A stretch of DNA of 37,595 bases from Flavobacteriaceae bacterium (GTDB lineage Bacteria; Bacteroidota; Bacteroidia; Flavobacteriales; Flavobacteriaceae): the NCBI GenBank assembly GCA_013043685.1, contig JABDNT010000020.1, positions 1-37,595 of the forward strand. Direction: 5' to 3'. Numbering within the stretch: the first letter of the stretch is position 1; each line of letters starts with the position of its first letter. A program made the translations under genes and the position numbers. This document shows positions 9,058 to 17,469 of this stretch, one piece after another. Under the pieces are notes generated by a model. It worked only from the letters and a program-made list of their open reading frames with translations, was not told the DNA's origin and made no database searches.

Positions 9058-9076
9058 AGTCATTAAAATTATTATC

Positions 9077-11419
9077 ATGAGAAAAATATTACTAACCTTA
9101 ATTTTTACTCACCTTGCTGTCTGGGGATGGTCACAGGTGGGAATTGGAACCATTACTCCGGACGCTTCTTCCGTCCTGGATATTTCGTCATCAGATAAAG
9201 GGATACTTATACCGCAAATCTCACTATCGGATGTCACAGAAACCATGCTCGATGGAGTGAATACAGCAGCAACCGGATTGCTGATCTACAATACAAATGC
9301 TGCAGTTACCGGAGGGACAGGAGTAGGTTATTATTATTTCAACGGGACTACCTGGGAAAGAATGATCAGTACCGCCGAACCGGTTGATGAATGGACCTTA
9401 AGCGGGAATACGGGGACTACCTCGGCAAATTTCTTCGGAACCGTAGATAACCAGCCGCTGAATTTCAGGGTAAATAATGATACAGCAGGTATAATCGATT
9501 CCACGACTACGAATACTTCTTACGGTTATCTCGGACTTGATGCTTTGACTTCCGGAACCGCAAACACCAATTTGGGTTACCGATCCATGGAGTCTGTAAC
9601 CTCATCCGGAGGGAATACCGTTATGGGATACCAGGCACTTAACCAACAGGTTGGGCCCAATGGATTTAATACCGCCATCGGAATGGAAGCCATGGAGAAT
9701 GGTACTGATGCGCATATGAATGTAGCGATAGGTTGGAGAGCCATGCGGGCTGATGGCGTAGGAGAACAGAATGTCGCACTCGGTGTGGGTGCCATGGAAT
9801 ACGGAGAAGGGGCTATTGGGGCGACAGCAGTAGGGCGATGGGCTTTAGCCAATGAGAATTATGGTACCTATTCTACTGCTATTGGCTTTCGTTCCATGTT
9901 CAACCAGATTTTTGATAACGGAAGTGCGAGTTGGAACTCTTATAATACAGGGGTAGGTGCGTTTACTTTGCACAGCAACAATCCAACAGCTACTAATAAC
10001 GGTATTTATAATACTGCGATTGGTGGGAGAGCACTATATGCAAATACCACCGGGTTTATCAATACCGCTGTTGGTATGCTGGCACTCTATGCGAACACCA
10101 CAGGCTCAAATAATACAGCTGTGGGATACAATTCGCAGCGAATGACAGTAGACGGAGTCTACAACACCTCCATGGGCACCTATTCCCTGGATGCGAATAC
10201 TTCGGGAAGTCGTAATACCGCTATTGGTTCCGTTTCGCTTTCCGCAAATACCACAGGAAGTTGGAATACCGCAGTAGGAGTGGACGCATCACAACAGAAT
10301 GTCGATGGAACTCACAACACCGGACTGGGTTTTGAAGCTTTGAAAGAAGGAACAAGTGGATCTGCGAATGTTGGAATAGGAAATTATTCACTACGGGATA
10401 ATACCACAGGGAATCAAAATGTAGCTGTAGGATACAATGCTATGAGGGGAGTTGCCGGATCCTCAACCCCACTCGGCAATACGGCAGTTGGGTACTTGAG
10501 TATGACTGGGATCACTACCGGAAATCAAAATACCGCTATCGGGCATTATGCGCTTAACAGTGTTTCCTCGGGCGGCCTGAACATTGCCGTAGGCGGAGGA
10601 TCCCTGGAAGCAAATACGGTAGGTCTTCGAAACGTAGGCATGGGTTTCTGGGCCATGCGATTTAATACCGAGAGTAGTGGAAATATTGCTATAGGAACCC
10701 AGGCATTATATAATCAGTCTTTTACCAATGGGGGAACCGAATACGGGTCCTATAATGTGGCTGTGGGATATAACGCATTGTACGCAAATCAGCCCATATC
10801 AACGATCACCGGTAGATTAAATACCGGACTCGGACTTTCAGCGGGTAATACCAATACTGAAGGCTCCTACAACACTTTAGTGGGTGCTAATTCGGATGTG
10901 ACTGCTGGTAACTTTGACAATGCAACCGCTTTAGGGTATACTGCACAGGTCACTGCCAGCAATATGGTTCGAATTGGTAATGCATCGGTAACATCCATTG
11001 GTGGTTACGCAGGCTGGACGAACGTTTCCGATGGACGGCTAAAACAAAATGTCCGTGAAGATGTTTCAGGACTTGACTTTGTGCTTAAACTGAGGCCAGT
11101 GACCTATAATTTGAGTGAACAGATCTTTGAGAATAAAGACTATGAAGTTTTAGATGTTTCCGAAGCAAAGAAATTGAGACATAGTGGTTTTATTGCTCAG
11201 GAAGTTGAAACGGCAGCGAATAATATTGGCTACGATTTCAGCGGTATTGATGCTCCTGCTGGTGCGAAAGATCATTATGGGCTGCGATATGCCATGTTTG
11301 TCGTTCCTTTGGTAAAATCTGTACAAGAGCAACAAAAAACCATTGAGGAGCAGCAACAAGAAATCGATGACCTCAAAAACGAGATCCGACTCATTAAGGA
11401 AATGCTAATGAAAAAATAA
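9077..11419 (+). CDS. secreted repeat protein with C-terminal S74 (intramolecular chaperone) domain
   Basis: This 780-residue protein begins with a signal peptide (about 1-19, cleaved before QVGIG). Residues about 20-100 form the 'VGIGT..P..SVLDISS..KGILIPQ' N-terminal domain found in many flavobacterial surface proteins. Residues about 150-640 are tandem units centred on N-T-A-[IV]-G, in places with a 17-residue period (ALYANTTG..NTAVG, SLSANTTGSWNTAVG), resembling YadA-head or tail-fibre beta-structure. Residues 648-780 look like the peptidase S74 domain of phage tailspikes: SDGRLKQNV supplies Ser651 and Lys656 with the expected five-residue spacing. A coiled coil at about 745-778 ends the protein. 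In phage proteins S74 trimerises the fibre and then cleaves itself off. Here a trimeric surface fibre is inferred; the ligand is unknown. Confidence 0.85.
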   Translation: MRKILLTLIFTHLAVWGWSQVGIGTITPDASSVLDISSSDKGILIPQISLSDVTETMLDGVNTAATGLLIYNTNAAVTGGTGVGYYYFNGTTWERMISTAEPVDEWTLSGNTGTTSANFFGTVDNQPLNFRVNNDTAGIIDSTTTNTSYGYLGLDALTSGTANTNLGYRSMESVTSSGGNTVMGYQALNQQVGPNGFNTAIGMEAMENGTDAHMNVAIGWRAMRADGVGEQNVALGVGAMEYGEGAIGATAVGRWALANENYGTYSTAIGFRSMFNQIFDNGSASWNSYNTGVGAFTLHSNNPTATNNGIYNTAIGGRALYANTTGFINTAVGMLALYANTTGSNNTAVGYNSQRMTVDGVYNTSMGTYSLDANTSGSRNTAIGSVSLSANTTGSWNTAVGVDASQQNVDGTHNTGLGFEALKEGTSGSANVGIGNYSLRDNTTGNQNVAVGYNAMRGVAGSSTPLGNTAVGYLSMTGITTGNQNTAIGHYALNSVSSGGLNIAVGGGSLEANTVGLRNVGMGFWAMRFNTESSGNIAIGTQALYNQSFTNGGTEYGSYNVAVGYNALYANQPISTITGRLNTGLGLSAGNTNTEGSYNTLVGANSDVTAGNFDNATALGYTAQVTASNMVRIGNASVTSIGGYAGWTNVSDGRLKQNVREDVSGLDFVLKLRPVTYNLSEQIFENKDYEVLDVSEAKKLRHSGFIAQEVETAANNIGYDFSGIDAPAGAKDHYGLRYAMFVVPLVKSVQEQQKTIEEQQQEIDDLKNEIRLIKEMLMKK

Positions 11420-11421
11420 GC

Positions 11422-12651
11422 CTAATGCATTAAAACTTTATTGGTTTCAGGATTTAAGAGTCCGACGTGATACATACACTGTCGCATACTGCGATACGTG
11501 CGTTCTATATCATTGTCGAGTCCGATTGAGAACCTGATGAGCCCGTCGGTAAGTCCCATTTCCGCTTGTTCTTCCTCAGGAATTTCTGAAGAAGTTGAGG
11601 TTCCTGGTGCACTGAACAGGGTTTTGTAAAAACCTAAACTTACGGCCAGGTAACCCAAATTACGTTCCTGCATGAGTTCCATCAGTTCATTGGCTTTGTC
11701 AAGACTTCCTACGTCAATAGTAAGCATACCTCCGTAACCGTAATCCGGATTCATTAAGTTGCCGATCAATTCATGCCCGGGATGTGATTTCAGGCCAGGG
11801 TAAACTGTTCGAAATCCATCATCCTCAAATTTCTCGGCCAGGTACATGGCATTCTTACTGTGCTGCTTCATTCGTATATGAAGTGTTCTTAGATTCTTCA
11901 GGATAGAAGCCGCACGCATGCTATCCATAGAAGCCCCCATGAGCATACAGGTGCCGTCGTTCACATTTCTCAGTTCATCGATGAATTCCTGGGTACCGCA
12001 AATTACTCCGCCCATAGTATCACTACTTCCGTTTATGAATTTCGTAAGGCTGTGCAACACCACATCTGCTCCTAATTTTGCAGGTGATATCGACATAGGG
12101 GAGAAGGTATTATCCACTAATAATTTAAGGTTATTGGTTTTAGAGATCTCAGCAAGACCTTTAATATCGGCAATCTCCAGTAGTGGATTACTCACACTCT
12201 CACAGAAGAGGATCTTAGTTTCGGGAGTCACCGCTTTTTCAACGGCATCCAGTTTAGTTATATCGACGAATGTGGTTTTAATATTGAATTTTGGAGCGAG
12301 ATTCTTCAAAAACGCATAGGTTCCGCCATAAATAGTCCGGCTTGCAACTATATGATCTCCTGCGCCACAAATTTGAAGTATAGCCGGTACAATGGCTCCC
12401 ATCCCTGTTGCAGCAACAGTAGCCGTCTCGGTGCCTTCCATGGCAGCTAACGCCTCACCAAGGTATAAGTTGGATGGCGAACTATGTCGCGAATACAAAT
12501 AACATCCTTCTGCATTTCCTTCGAAGGTATCGAACATCGTCTTTGCAGAGTAGAAGGTGTAAGTGGAAGAGTCGGATATAGATGGATTCACACCTCCGAA
12601 CTCACCGAAGTATTGCAGATCCTGGATTTTGTTTGCGGGTTTGAAAGACAT
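11422..12651 (-). CDS. PLP-dependent trans-sulfuration enzyme, probably methionine gamma-lyase-like
   Basis: The 409-residue protein belongs to the Cys/Met metabolism PLP family. The PLP lysine is in HSLTKFINGSSD. The cofactor-binding region ATGMGAI and the active-site segment YLYSRHSSPS are also seen. The family includes cystathionine synthases and lyases and methionine gamma-lyase. The divergent Lrp-type gene favours a catabolic methionine gamma-lyase, as in the mdeA-mdeR pair of Pseudomonas putida; this is inference. An unusual point is NGSSD where most relatives have NGHSD. Its 3' end lies 2 bases from the end of the convergent S74 gene, with no terminator between them. A strong promoter is seen on the minus strand at 12705-12675. 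Confidence 0.85.
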   Translation of the reverse strand: MSFKPANKIQDLQYFGEFGGVNPSISDSSTYTFYSAKTMFDTFEGNAEGCYLYSRHSSPSNLYLGEALAAMEGTETATVAATGMGAIVPAILQICGAGDHIVASRTIYGGTYAFLKNLAPKFNIKTTFVDITKLDAVEKAVTPETKILFCESVSNPLLEIADIKGLAEISKTNNLKLLVDNTFSPMSISPAKLGADVVLHSLTKFINGSSDTMGGVICGTQEFIDELRNVNDGTCMLMGASMDSMRAASILKNLRTLHIRMKQHSKNAMYLAEKFEDDGFRTVYPGLKSHPGHELIGNLMNPDYGYGGMLTIDVGSLDKANELMELMQERNLGYLAVSLGFYKTLFSAPGTSTSSEIPEEEQAEMGLTDGLIRFSIGLDNDIERTYRSMRQCMYHVGLLNPETNKVLMH

Positions 12652-12674
12652 TTTTACTGGTGTTTATATTTATT

Positions 12675-12705
12675 CAAAAATAATTTTATGTAATATATTA
12701 ATCAA
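12675..12705 (-). promoter_or_regulatory. promoter of the PLP sulfur-amino-acid enzyme
   Basis: On the minus strand TTG (12705-12703), a 20-base spacer and TATTTTTG (12682-12675) fit the Bacteroidota promoter exactly. The predicted start is near 12670, about 19 bases before the ATG at 12651. Confidence 0.65.
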
Positions 12706-12718
12706 TGATAAGTATCAT
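12705..12718. promoter_or_regulatory. palindrome between the divergent genes, candidate Lrp operator
   Basis: ATGATA-AG-TATCAT is a perfect inverted repeat. It abuts the -33 TTG of the minus-strand promoter and lies between the Lrp-type regulator and its presumed target. Binding there could control both directions. Confidence 0.45.
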
Positions 12719-12810
12719 AAATAGAATATTATACTATTTAAAATAAATATTACAGAAAATATGTTATTCAAATCTTAAAATATTCGTACCTTAAAGAAAA
12801 ATTTTCAGTT

Positions 12811-13269
12811 ATGTTGTTAGATAAAATTGATATTGCATTACTGAAGAATCTTCAGCAAGATGCGAAGCAGACCAATAAACAGCTATCACTGAAGTTAAAC
12901 CTTTCGGTTACAGCTATATATGAACGTATTAAGAAACTCGAACGATCGGGCATCATTCGCAAATATGTGGCATTGGTGGACCGGACGAAGGTAGATCTGG
13001 GATTCACTGTATTTTGCCACATTAAACTAGTGCAGCATGCACATAAATCGGTAGTTGATTTTGAGCGGGAAGTAGTTAAATTAACGGAAGTACTCGAATG
13101 TTTTCATGTAAGCGGAGAGTACGATTACCTGTTGAAAGTTGTTGTTAAAGATATGGATCAATTCCGAAATTTTATGGTTGAAAAACTTACCACACTCCAG
13201 CATATCGGCAGCACTCAAAGTTCGTTTACCATAAGCGAAGTAAAGAATACTACGGCACTCTCATTTTAG
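12811..13269 (+). CDS. Lrp/AsnC family transcriptional regulator
   Basis: The 152-residue protein has the usual two-part Lrp layout. The N-terminal winged helix-turn-helix (about 1-60: DKIDIALLKNLQQDAKQTNK, then LSLKLNLSVTAIYERIKKLE, then SGIIRKYVALVD) binds DNA. The C-terminal RAM domain (about 68-145, including VLECFHVSGEYDYLLKVVVK) binds amino acids and oligomerises. Its position divergent from the PLP sulfur-amino-acid enzyme, with a palindrome in the 159-base gap, suggests it controls that gene in response to methionine or a related amino acid. A weak TACCTTAA box at 12787-12794 may be its own promoter. Confidence 0.93.
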   Translation: MLLDKIDIALLKNLQQDAKQTNKQLSLKLNLSVTAIYERIKKLERSGIIRKYVALVDRTKVDLGFTVFCHIKLVQHAHKSVVDFEREVVKLTEVLECFHVSGEYDYLLKVVVKDMDQFRNFMVEKLTTLQHIGSTQSSFTISEVKNTTALSF

Positions 13270-13282
13270 CTTTCTTAATTCG

Positions 13283-13313
13283 TTGCCTGTTGCATGATAG
13301 TATTGTACCTTTG
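13283..13313 (+). promoter_or_regulatory. promoter of lpd
   Basis: TTG at 13283-13285, a 20-base spacer and TACCTTTG at 13306-13313 match the Bacteroidota promoter consensus at every fixed position. The predicted start is near 13319, about 20 bases before the ATG. Confidence 0.7.
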
Positions 13314-13339
13314 TACTTCAAAAATCGAAATCAGACAAT

Positions 13340-14743
13340 ATGAATACATATGATGTTGCTATAATTGGTTCCGGACCGGGTGGGTACGTAGCTGCCATTC
13401 GTTGTGCCCAACTAGGCATGAAAACTGCAATTATAGAGAAATACAGTACCCTGGGCGGAACTTGCCTTAATGTGGGCTGTATTCCCAGCAAGGCACTTTT
13501 AGATTCATCACACCATTATGAAGATGCCATGAAACATTTTTCCGACCACGGGATAGAGATCCCCGGAGAGATCAAGTTGAACTTCAAAAAAATGATCGAA
13601 AGAAAACAGGCAGTTGTTGATCAGACAACCAAAGGGATCGACTTCCTGATGAATAAAAATAGTATTGATGTATACCAGGGTCTGGGATCGTTCAAGGATG
13701 CAACTCATATTACAATATCTTCTGAAAAGGAAGAAAAAGAGATAGAAGCGAAGCATATCATAATTGCCACCGGAAGTAAACCGGCCACGTTGCCTTTCAT
13801 CACCATTGATAAAGAAAGAGTAATTACCTCCACAGAAGCATTAAGCTTAACCGAAATCCCTAAACATATGATCGTAATTGGGGGTGGGGTAATCGGACTT
13901 GAACTCGGGCAGGTCTATCGTCGCCTTGGTTCGGAAGTCTCCGTAGTGGAATATATGGATAGAATTATCCCCACTATGGACAGTGCGCAGAGTAAAGAAC
14001 TCATGAAGGCTATGAAAAAACAAGGCGTGAAATTTTACGTATCCCATAAAGTTTCAGCAGTGGAAAGAAAGAAAAACGAAATCACAGTAACAGCCACCGA
14101 CAAGAAAGATAAGGAAGTCACATTTACCGGCGATTACTGCCTGGTATCAGTAGGCCGTCGCCCCTTTACCGACGGATTAAATGCGGATAAAGCCGGGGTG
14201 AAAGTTAATGAACGCGGTGAGATAGCCGTAAATGATCACTTGCAAACCAATGTGTCGAACATCTATGCTATCGGCGATGTTGTTCGCGGTGCTATGCTAG
14301 CTCATAAAGCGGAAGAAGAAGGCGTATTGGTTGCCGAGATCATAGCAGGACAAAAACCTCATATCGATTATAACCTTATTCCTGGTGTAGTATATACATG
14401 GCCGGAAGTAGCTTCGGTTGGAAAGACAGAAGAGGAACTCAAAGAATCTGGTGTTGCTTATAAGAGTGGACAGTTTCCTATGAGAGCCTTAGGAAGATCA
14501 AGGGCTAGTGGTGATACCGATGGGTTTGTGAAAATATTGTCCGATGCAACTACAGATGAAGTATTAGGAGTACATATGGTAGGGGCAAGAGTTGCGGATC
14601 TTATTACTGAAGCCGTTACCGCCATGGAATTCAGAGCAAGTGCTGAAGATATCGCAAGGATGAGCCATGCACATCCTACTTATGCGGAAGCAGTGAAAGA
14701 GGCTGCATTAGCCGCAACTGAGAACAGGCCACTTCACATTTAA
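13340..14743 (+). CDS. lpd: dihydrolipoyl dehydrogenase (E3)
   Basis: This 467-residue flavoprotein reoxidises dihydrolipoamide in 2-oxoacid dehydrogenase complexes. Visible features are the N-terminal FAD motif GSGPGGYVAA, the redox disulfide Cys42/Cys47 in GGTCLNVGCIPSK, and the NAD motif GGGVIGLELG near residue 180. A second FAD contact, IYAIGDVV, lies near residue 310, and the C-terminal catalytic HAHPTYAEAV (His-Pro) near residue 445. Length and motifs are complete. It is a single-gene unit with its own promoter and a strong terminator, with no E1 or E2 genes beside it, so it may serve several complexes. Confidence 0.96.
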   Translation: MNTYDVAIIGSGPGGYVAAIRCAQLGMKTAIIEKYSTLGGTCLNVGCIPSKALLDSSHHYEDAMKHFSDHGIEIPGEIKLNFKKMIERKQAVVDQTTKGIDFLMNKNSIDVYQGLGSFKDATHITISSEKEEKEIEAKHIIIATGSKPATLPFITIDKERVITSTEALSLTEIPKHMIVIGGGVIGLELGQVYRRLGSEVSVVEYMDRIIPTMDSAQSKELMKAMKKQGVKFYVSHKVSAVERKKNEITVTATDKKDKEVTFTGDYCLVSVGRRPFTDGLNADKAGVKVNERGEIAVNDHLQTNVSNIYAIGDVVRGAMLAHKAEEEGVLVAEIIAGQKPHIDYNLIPGVVYTWPEVASVGKTEEELKESGVAYKSGQFPMRALGRSRASGDTDGFVKILSDATTDEVLGVHMVGARVADLITEAVTAMEFRASAEDIARMSHAHPTYAEAVKEAALAATENRPLHI

Positions 14744-14757
14744 AATAAGTTTAGGTT

Positions 14758-14796
14758 AAAAAAAAACCATCCGACATAATTCGGATGGTTTTTTTG
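14758..14796. terminator. bidirectional intrinsic terminator between lpd and the convergent secreted-protein genes
   Basis: A 10-bp stem (AACCATCCGA at 14765-14774, TCGGATGGTT at 14781-14790) closes a 6-base loop, CATAAT. It is flanked by a run of nine A on the left and a run of T on the right, so it can stop transcripts from both sides. Confidence 0.9.
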
Positions 14797-14841
14797 TTTA
14801 TTGGCCCTATTGAATTTGCGGGGGATGGACCAATGAACCTC

Positions 14842-16038
14842 TTATTCAATCACATTCACAATCCAATTCTTACTTACCGGATCTATAGGTGATCCCGTAA
14901 TATTTGATAATCTTATGGTAACCGTATTATTTGCGCTCACGTAGCAACTCCAGGTTAATCCATTCTCGATGGCTCCTACCGGAGAACAATTGCAGGAACT
15001 ACCCGGGGTAGCTCCATTAACAGTTACGGTTTGTTCGGTATGCAAGCCGGCGAAAAGACTTAGAAAATCCAGTGTTGCCGTACCTGATAATTTCTTGAGC
15101 AGAATTTTTCTATCTGCACCGGGCGTAAAATACAAATGAACTCCGTCGTATTCGAAAGTGCCTTTTTCGGGTGAGGTTAAGTTGGTTCCCGAATTAAATT
15201 TTATGGGTGCTGAATTAGAAGAGGCTGTACCTGCCTTCAGATGCAGGACTGCGGTTGGATTATCAACTCCAATTCCCACATTTCCGCTTGCGCGTACAGT
15301 CATCTCCATGCCATCGGCATCCGCAGAAGTATTCCCTGCTGAAGTAACCGAGAAGTTAAAACGGGAGGCCAGATCTCCGCTTACGTGGTCACCGTCAGCT
15401 GCAGAGTTAATGGAAACCACGATATCCGATTCGGTGCTACCATCCCAAACGGTTCCTGAGAGAGATCCAATTACATCACCATCATTTAGAAAATCACCGG
15501 ACGCAAACGTGCCATTCTTCGTGAAGAAAATGAAGTTGGGTGCATTCGGTCGAGAGGCATTGGATGCAATTTGTATGTCATTATCTCCAGGTAGCTTTAT
15601 TTCCAGGCTTTCGTCCGGATCGTCTGTCCCCATCCCCATTTGACCTGTGTCAAGAATAACGACATCCTTTTGGTTTTCTTTAAAAGCTTGCTTCACATAG
15701 GTAAGATTTTCGCTAGTTTTATTATAGCCATCCACCCATTCTCCAGCAAAGTAGGTCCATTCACCTGCTGTATTGTCCCAGTAATGATGTCCTTTTTTGT
15801 TCCCGTTAATTGTTGTTGTTAGAAATACCATCATCCCATCCTGGTCTGCACCGGGATTGGAGGCAGGTAACACGTCTACCCTTGGAACTATCAGACCATC
15901 GGTTATGGTTGGGGCCGATGAGTTCGTAGCTTCAATGTCTAAAACACTTTTCGGATTATTTGTATTCACACCCACCTGTGCATTCAGTTGAATTGCTGTA
16001 ACCAGGCTGATACAAAATATGATACTTAATTTTTTCAT
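14842..16038 (-). CDS. secreted tail-fibre-like protein, tandem paralogue 2
   Basis: The 398-residue protein has a signal peptide (MKKLSIIFCISLVTAIQLNA) cleaved before QVGVNT. The N-terminal domain VGVNTNNPKSVLDIEA then leads to GLIVPRVD and NPGADQDGMMVFL. A middle domain of about residues 150-280 contains DNDIQIAS and the 'GNVGIGVDNPTAVLHLKAG' type link. The C-terminal domain ends VSANNTVTIRLSN, a pattern seen in phage and surface fibre proteins. It is clearly homologous along its length to the next gene upstream; the two are 10 bases apart and probably cotranscribed. The C-terminus lacks the usual type IX sorting domain. Function is unknown. A GSSCNCS cluster near the C-terminus is shared with the paralogue and could form a disulfide. 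Confidence 0.8.
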   Translation of the reverse strand: MKKLSIIFCISLVTAIQLNAQVGVNTNNPKSVLDIEATNSSAPTITDGLIVPRVDVLPASNPGADQDGMMVFLTTTINGNKKGHHYWDNTAGEWTYFAGEWVDGYNKTSENLTYVKQAFKENQKDVVILDTGQMGMGTDDPDESLEIKLPGDNDIQIASNASRPNAPNFIFFTKNGTFASGDFLNDGDVIGSLSGTVWDGSTESDIVVSINSAADGDHVSGDLASRFNFSVTSAGNTSADADGMEMTVRASGNVGIGVDNPTAVLHLKAGTASSNSAPIKFNSGTNLTSPEKGTFEYDGVHLYFTPGADRKILLKKLSGTATLDFLSLFAGLHTEQTVTVNGATPGSSCNCSPVGAIENGLTWSCYVSANNTVTIRLSNITGSPIDPVSKNWIVNVIE

Positions 16039-16048
16039 GACACCTGGT

Positions 16049-17260
16049 TTACTGAATTACAGTTACTTTCCAGCTTTTGCTTGCCGGATTAATTGCAATT
16101 CCACTAACATTGGAGAGCCTTATTGTTACCGTATTAGCCGCACTCACATAGCAACTCCATTGCAATCCAAGCTCTATTGAAGTATTTGGAGCACAGGAAC
16201 ATGAACTTCCTAACGATGCACCGGTAACAGTAACAGTGAGTTCAGAAGTGTTTCCCGAATTTATATTTGGAAAATCAAGATTCTGGGTGGCTACCAAACC
16301 AGTCATTAATACTTTCCTTATCGTATTTGGTGTAAAATACAAGTTAGTGCCATCGTATTCCATCGCTCCGGTTTCGGGCGCAGAAAGCGTTGCTCCTGAA
16401 GTTAATTTTAAAGGGGCCGAATTAGAACTGGCCGAACCAGCTTTGAGCTGCAACACAGCCGAGGGGTCATTTATCCCTATTCCAACATTTCCTGTACTGG
16501 CGATCACCATTTCGGGGTTATTTGAATTCAGGACGGTTTGCCCCGGATTGGTTACCGCAAATTCGATTTTTGTCGGGAGGCTGCCTGAGTTATGATTACC
16601 ATCTGCCTCCATTTGGATATTGGCCACATCAAGAGATTTACCTGTACCCGTCCACACCTTTCCAGTCATATAACCAATATCATCTTCATCGTTCATGAAA
16701 TCGGGAGAACCGAATGAACCGTTTGTAGTATAAAAGACCAGCTGCGGGGGATCCGGAGGTGAAGCGCTTGAAATTTGAATATCGTTATCGCCGTCTATTT
16801 TTAACTCCAGGTTTTCTTCAAGATTACTGGTTCCCATACCAATCTGACCGGAATCCAAAACAACCACATCTACACCACCAATACCAGCCTGGTTCGCGTA
16901 AATAAGATTACCGTCGTAATCGCCACGCGATTGGGTAACGAAATTATCCTTCCATTCATCATTATAGGAGATCCAGTCGGTAAGTGTATTATCCCAGTAA
17001 TAGAATCCTTTGGGATTACCAGGAGCTGCAGTCCGAAGGAATATTAACATTCCATCCTGATCGGCACCGGGATTCGTTGATGGGAAATTGTCTATCCTTG
17101 GTATTAGGATGCCATCTGTACTTGCGGGGGAGGTGCTGTTGGATGCAGGAATGTCCAGCATACTTTTCGGACTTGTGGTACCTATACCTACCTGGGCCAA
17201 AATACCCTGGGCAAAAAATACAAGTATGAAAAGTGAGAGCACATAAGTAGTTTTTCTCAT
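16049..17260 (-). CDS. secreted tail-fibre-like protein, tandem paralogue 1
   Basis: The 403-residue protein has a signal peptide of about 22 residues cleaved before QVGIGTTSPKSMLDIPAS. It shares domain order with the downstream paralogue: the PRIDNFPSTNPGADQDGMLI segment, DNDIQISS, GNVGIGINDPSAVLQLKAGS, and the C-terminal VSAANTVTIRLSNVSG. Two cysteines in GSSCSC and one in QWSCYV are conserved between the two. The VGIGT N-terminal domain is also shared with the 780-residue S74 protein. It is probably secreted or on the cell surface. No enzyme motif was recognised. It comes first in the pair, with a candidate promoter about 100 bases upstream. Confidence 0.8.
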   Translation of the reverse strand: MRKTTYVLSLFILVFFAQGILAQVGIGTTSPKSMLDIPASNSTSPASTDGILIPRIDNFPSTNPGADQDGMLIFLRTAAPGNPKGFYYWDNTLTDWISYNDEWKDNFVTQSRGDYDGNLIYANQAGIGGVDVVVLDSGQIGMGTSNLEENLELKIDGDNDIQISSASPPDPPQLVFYTTNGSFGSPDFMNDEDDIGYMTGKVWTGTGKSLDVANIQMEADGNHNSGSLPTKIEFAVTNPGQTVLNSNNPEMVIASTGNVGIGINDPSAVLQLKAGSASSNSAPLKLTSGATLSAPETGAMEYDGTNLYFTPNTIRKVLMTGLVATQNLDFPNINSGNTSELTVTVTGASLGSSCSCAPNTSIELGLQWSCYVSAANTVTIRLSNVSGIAINPASKSWKVTVIQ

Positions 17261-17356
17261 TATTTCTGATAATTCGGGGGTTTATCAAAAACAATATTAG
17301 TAAGGAAAATCTATTGTTTCAAGTAATTGTAAGAAAATACTGAAATTATTCGATGA

Positions 17357-17384
17357 CAAGTATAAATATACCGATTAAACGCAA
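17357..17384 (-). promoter_or_regulatory. candidate promoter for the tandem secreted-protein pair
   Basis: The minus strand reads TTG (17384-17382, within TTTTTG), a 17-base spacer and TATACTTG (17364-17357), which is 7 of 8 for TAnnTTTG. The predicted start near 17352 leaves a leader of about 90 bases. Confidence 0.42.
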
Positions 17385-17433
17385 AAAGTACTTTTTATAA
17401 AGGGTTTTTTGCAGCAGTTTTGCATTGGCGCCA

Positions 17434-17465
17434 TTGAATTTGTCGATTCAAAATAGGTATCTTTG
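17434..17465 (+). promoter_or_regulatory. promoter of the FMN reductase-pabB operon, possibly leaderless
   Basis: TTG at 17434-17436, a 21-base spacer and TATCTTTG at 17458-17465 fit the consensus. The -7 box ends 4 bases before the ATG at 17470, so transcription would begin at or next to the start codon. The perfect palindrome TGGCGCCA (17426-17433) directly precedes the -33 element and might be an operator. Confidence 0.6.
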
Positions 17466-17469
17466 ACCT

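Larger units (their letters stand above)
8686..9076. other. 391-bp divergent intergenic region between nhaC and the S74 repeat protein gene
   Basis: No gene is seen. It contains a small perfect inverted repeat, ATCCTT-CA-AAGGAT at 8880-8893. It also has a TGTTAC direct repeat pair (8992-8997 and 9013-9018, 21 bases apart) partly inside a near-palindrome at 8992-9010, and two TAnnTTTG-type boxes near the right edge. The left two thirds show nothing recognisable. Confidence 0.6.

Noticed and set aside
9500-10950. Regularly spaced DNA repeats resembling a repeat array or CRISPR
   Set aside because: The repeats are in one open frame and encode the N-T-A-[IV]-G protein units; they are imperfect and have no CRISPR structure or cas genes.
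9077-17260. Prophage or phage remnant, suggested by three tail-fibre-like proteins
   Set aside because: No capsid, terminase, portal, integrase or att sites are present, the three proteins have signal peptides, and housekeeping genes lie between them.
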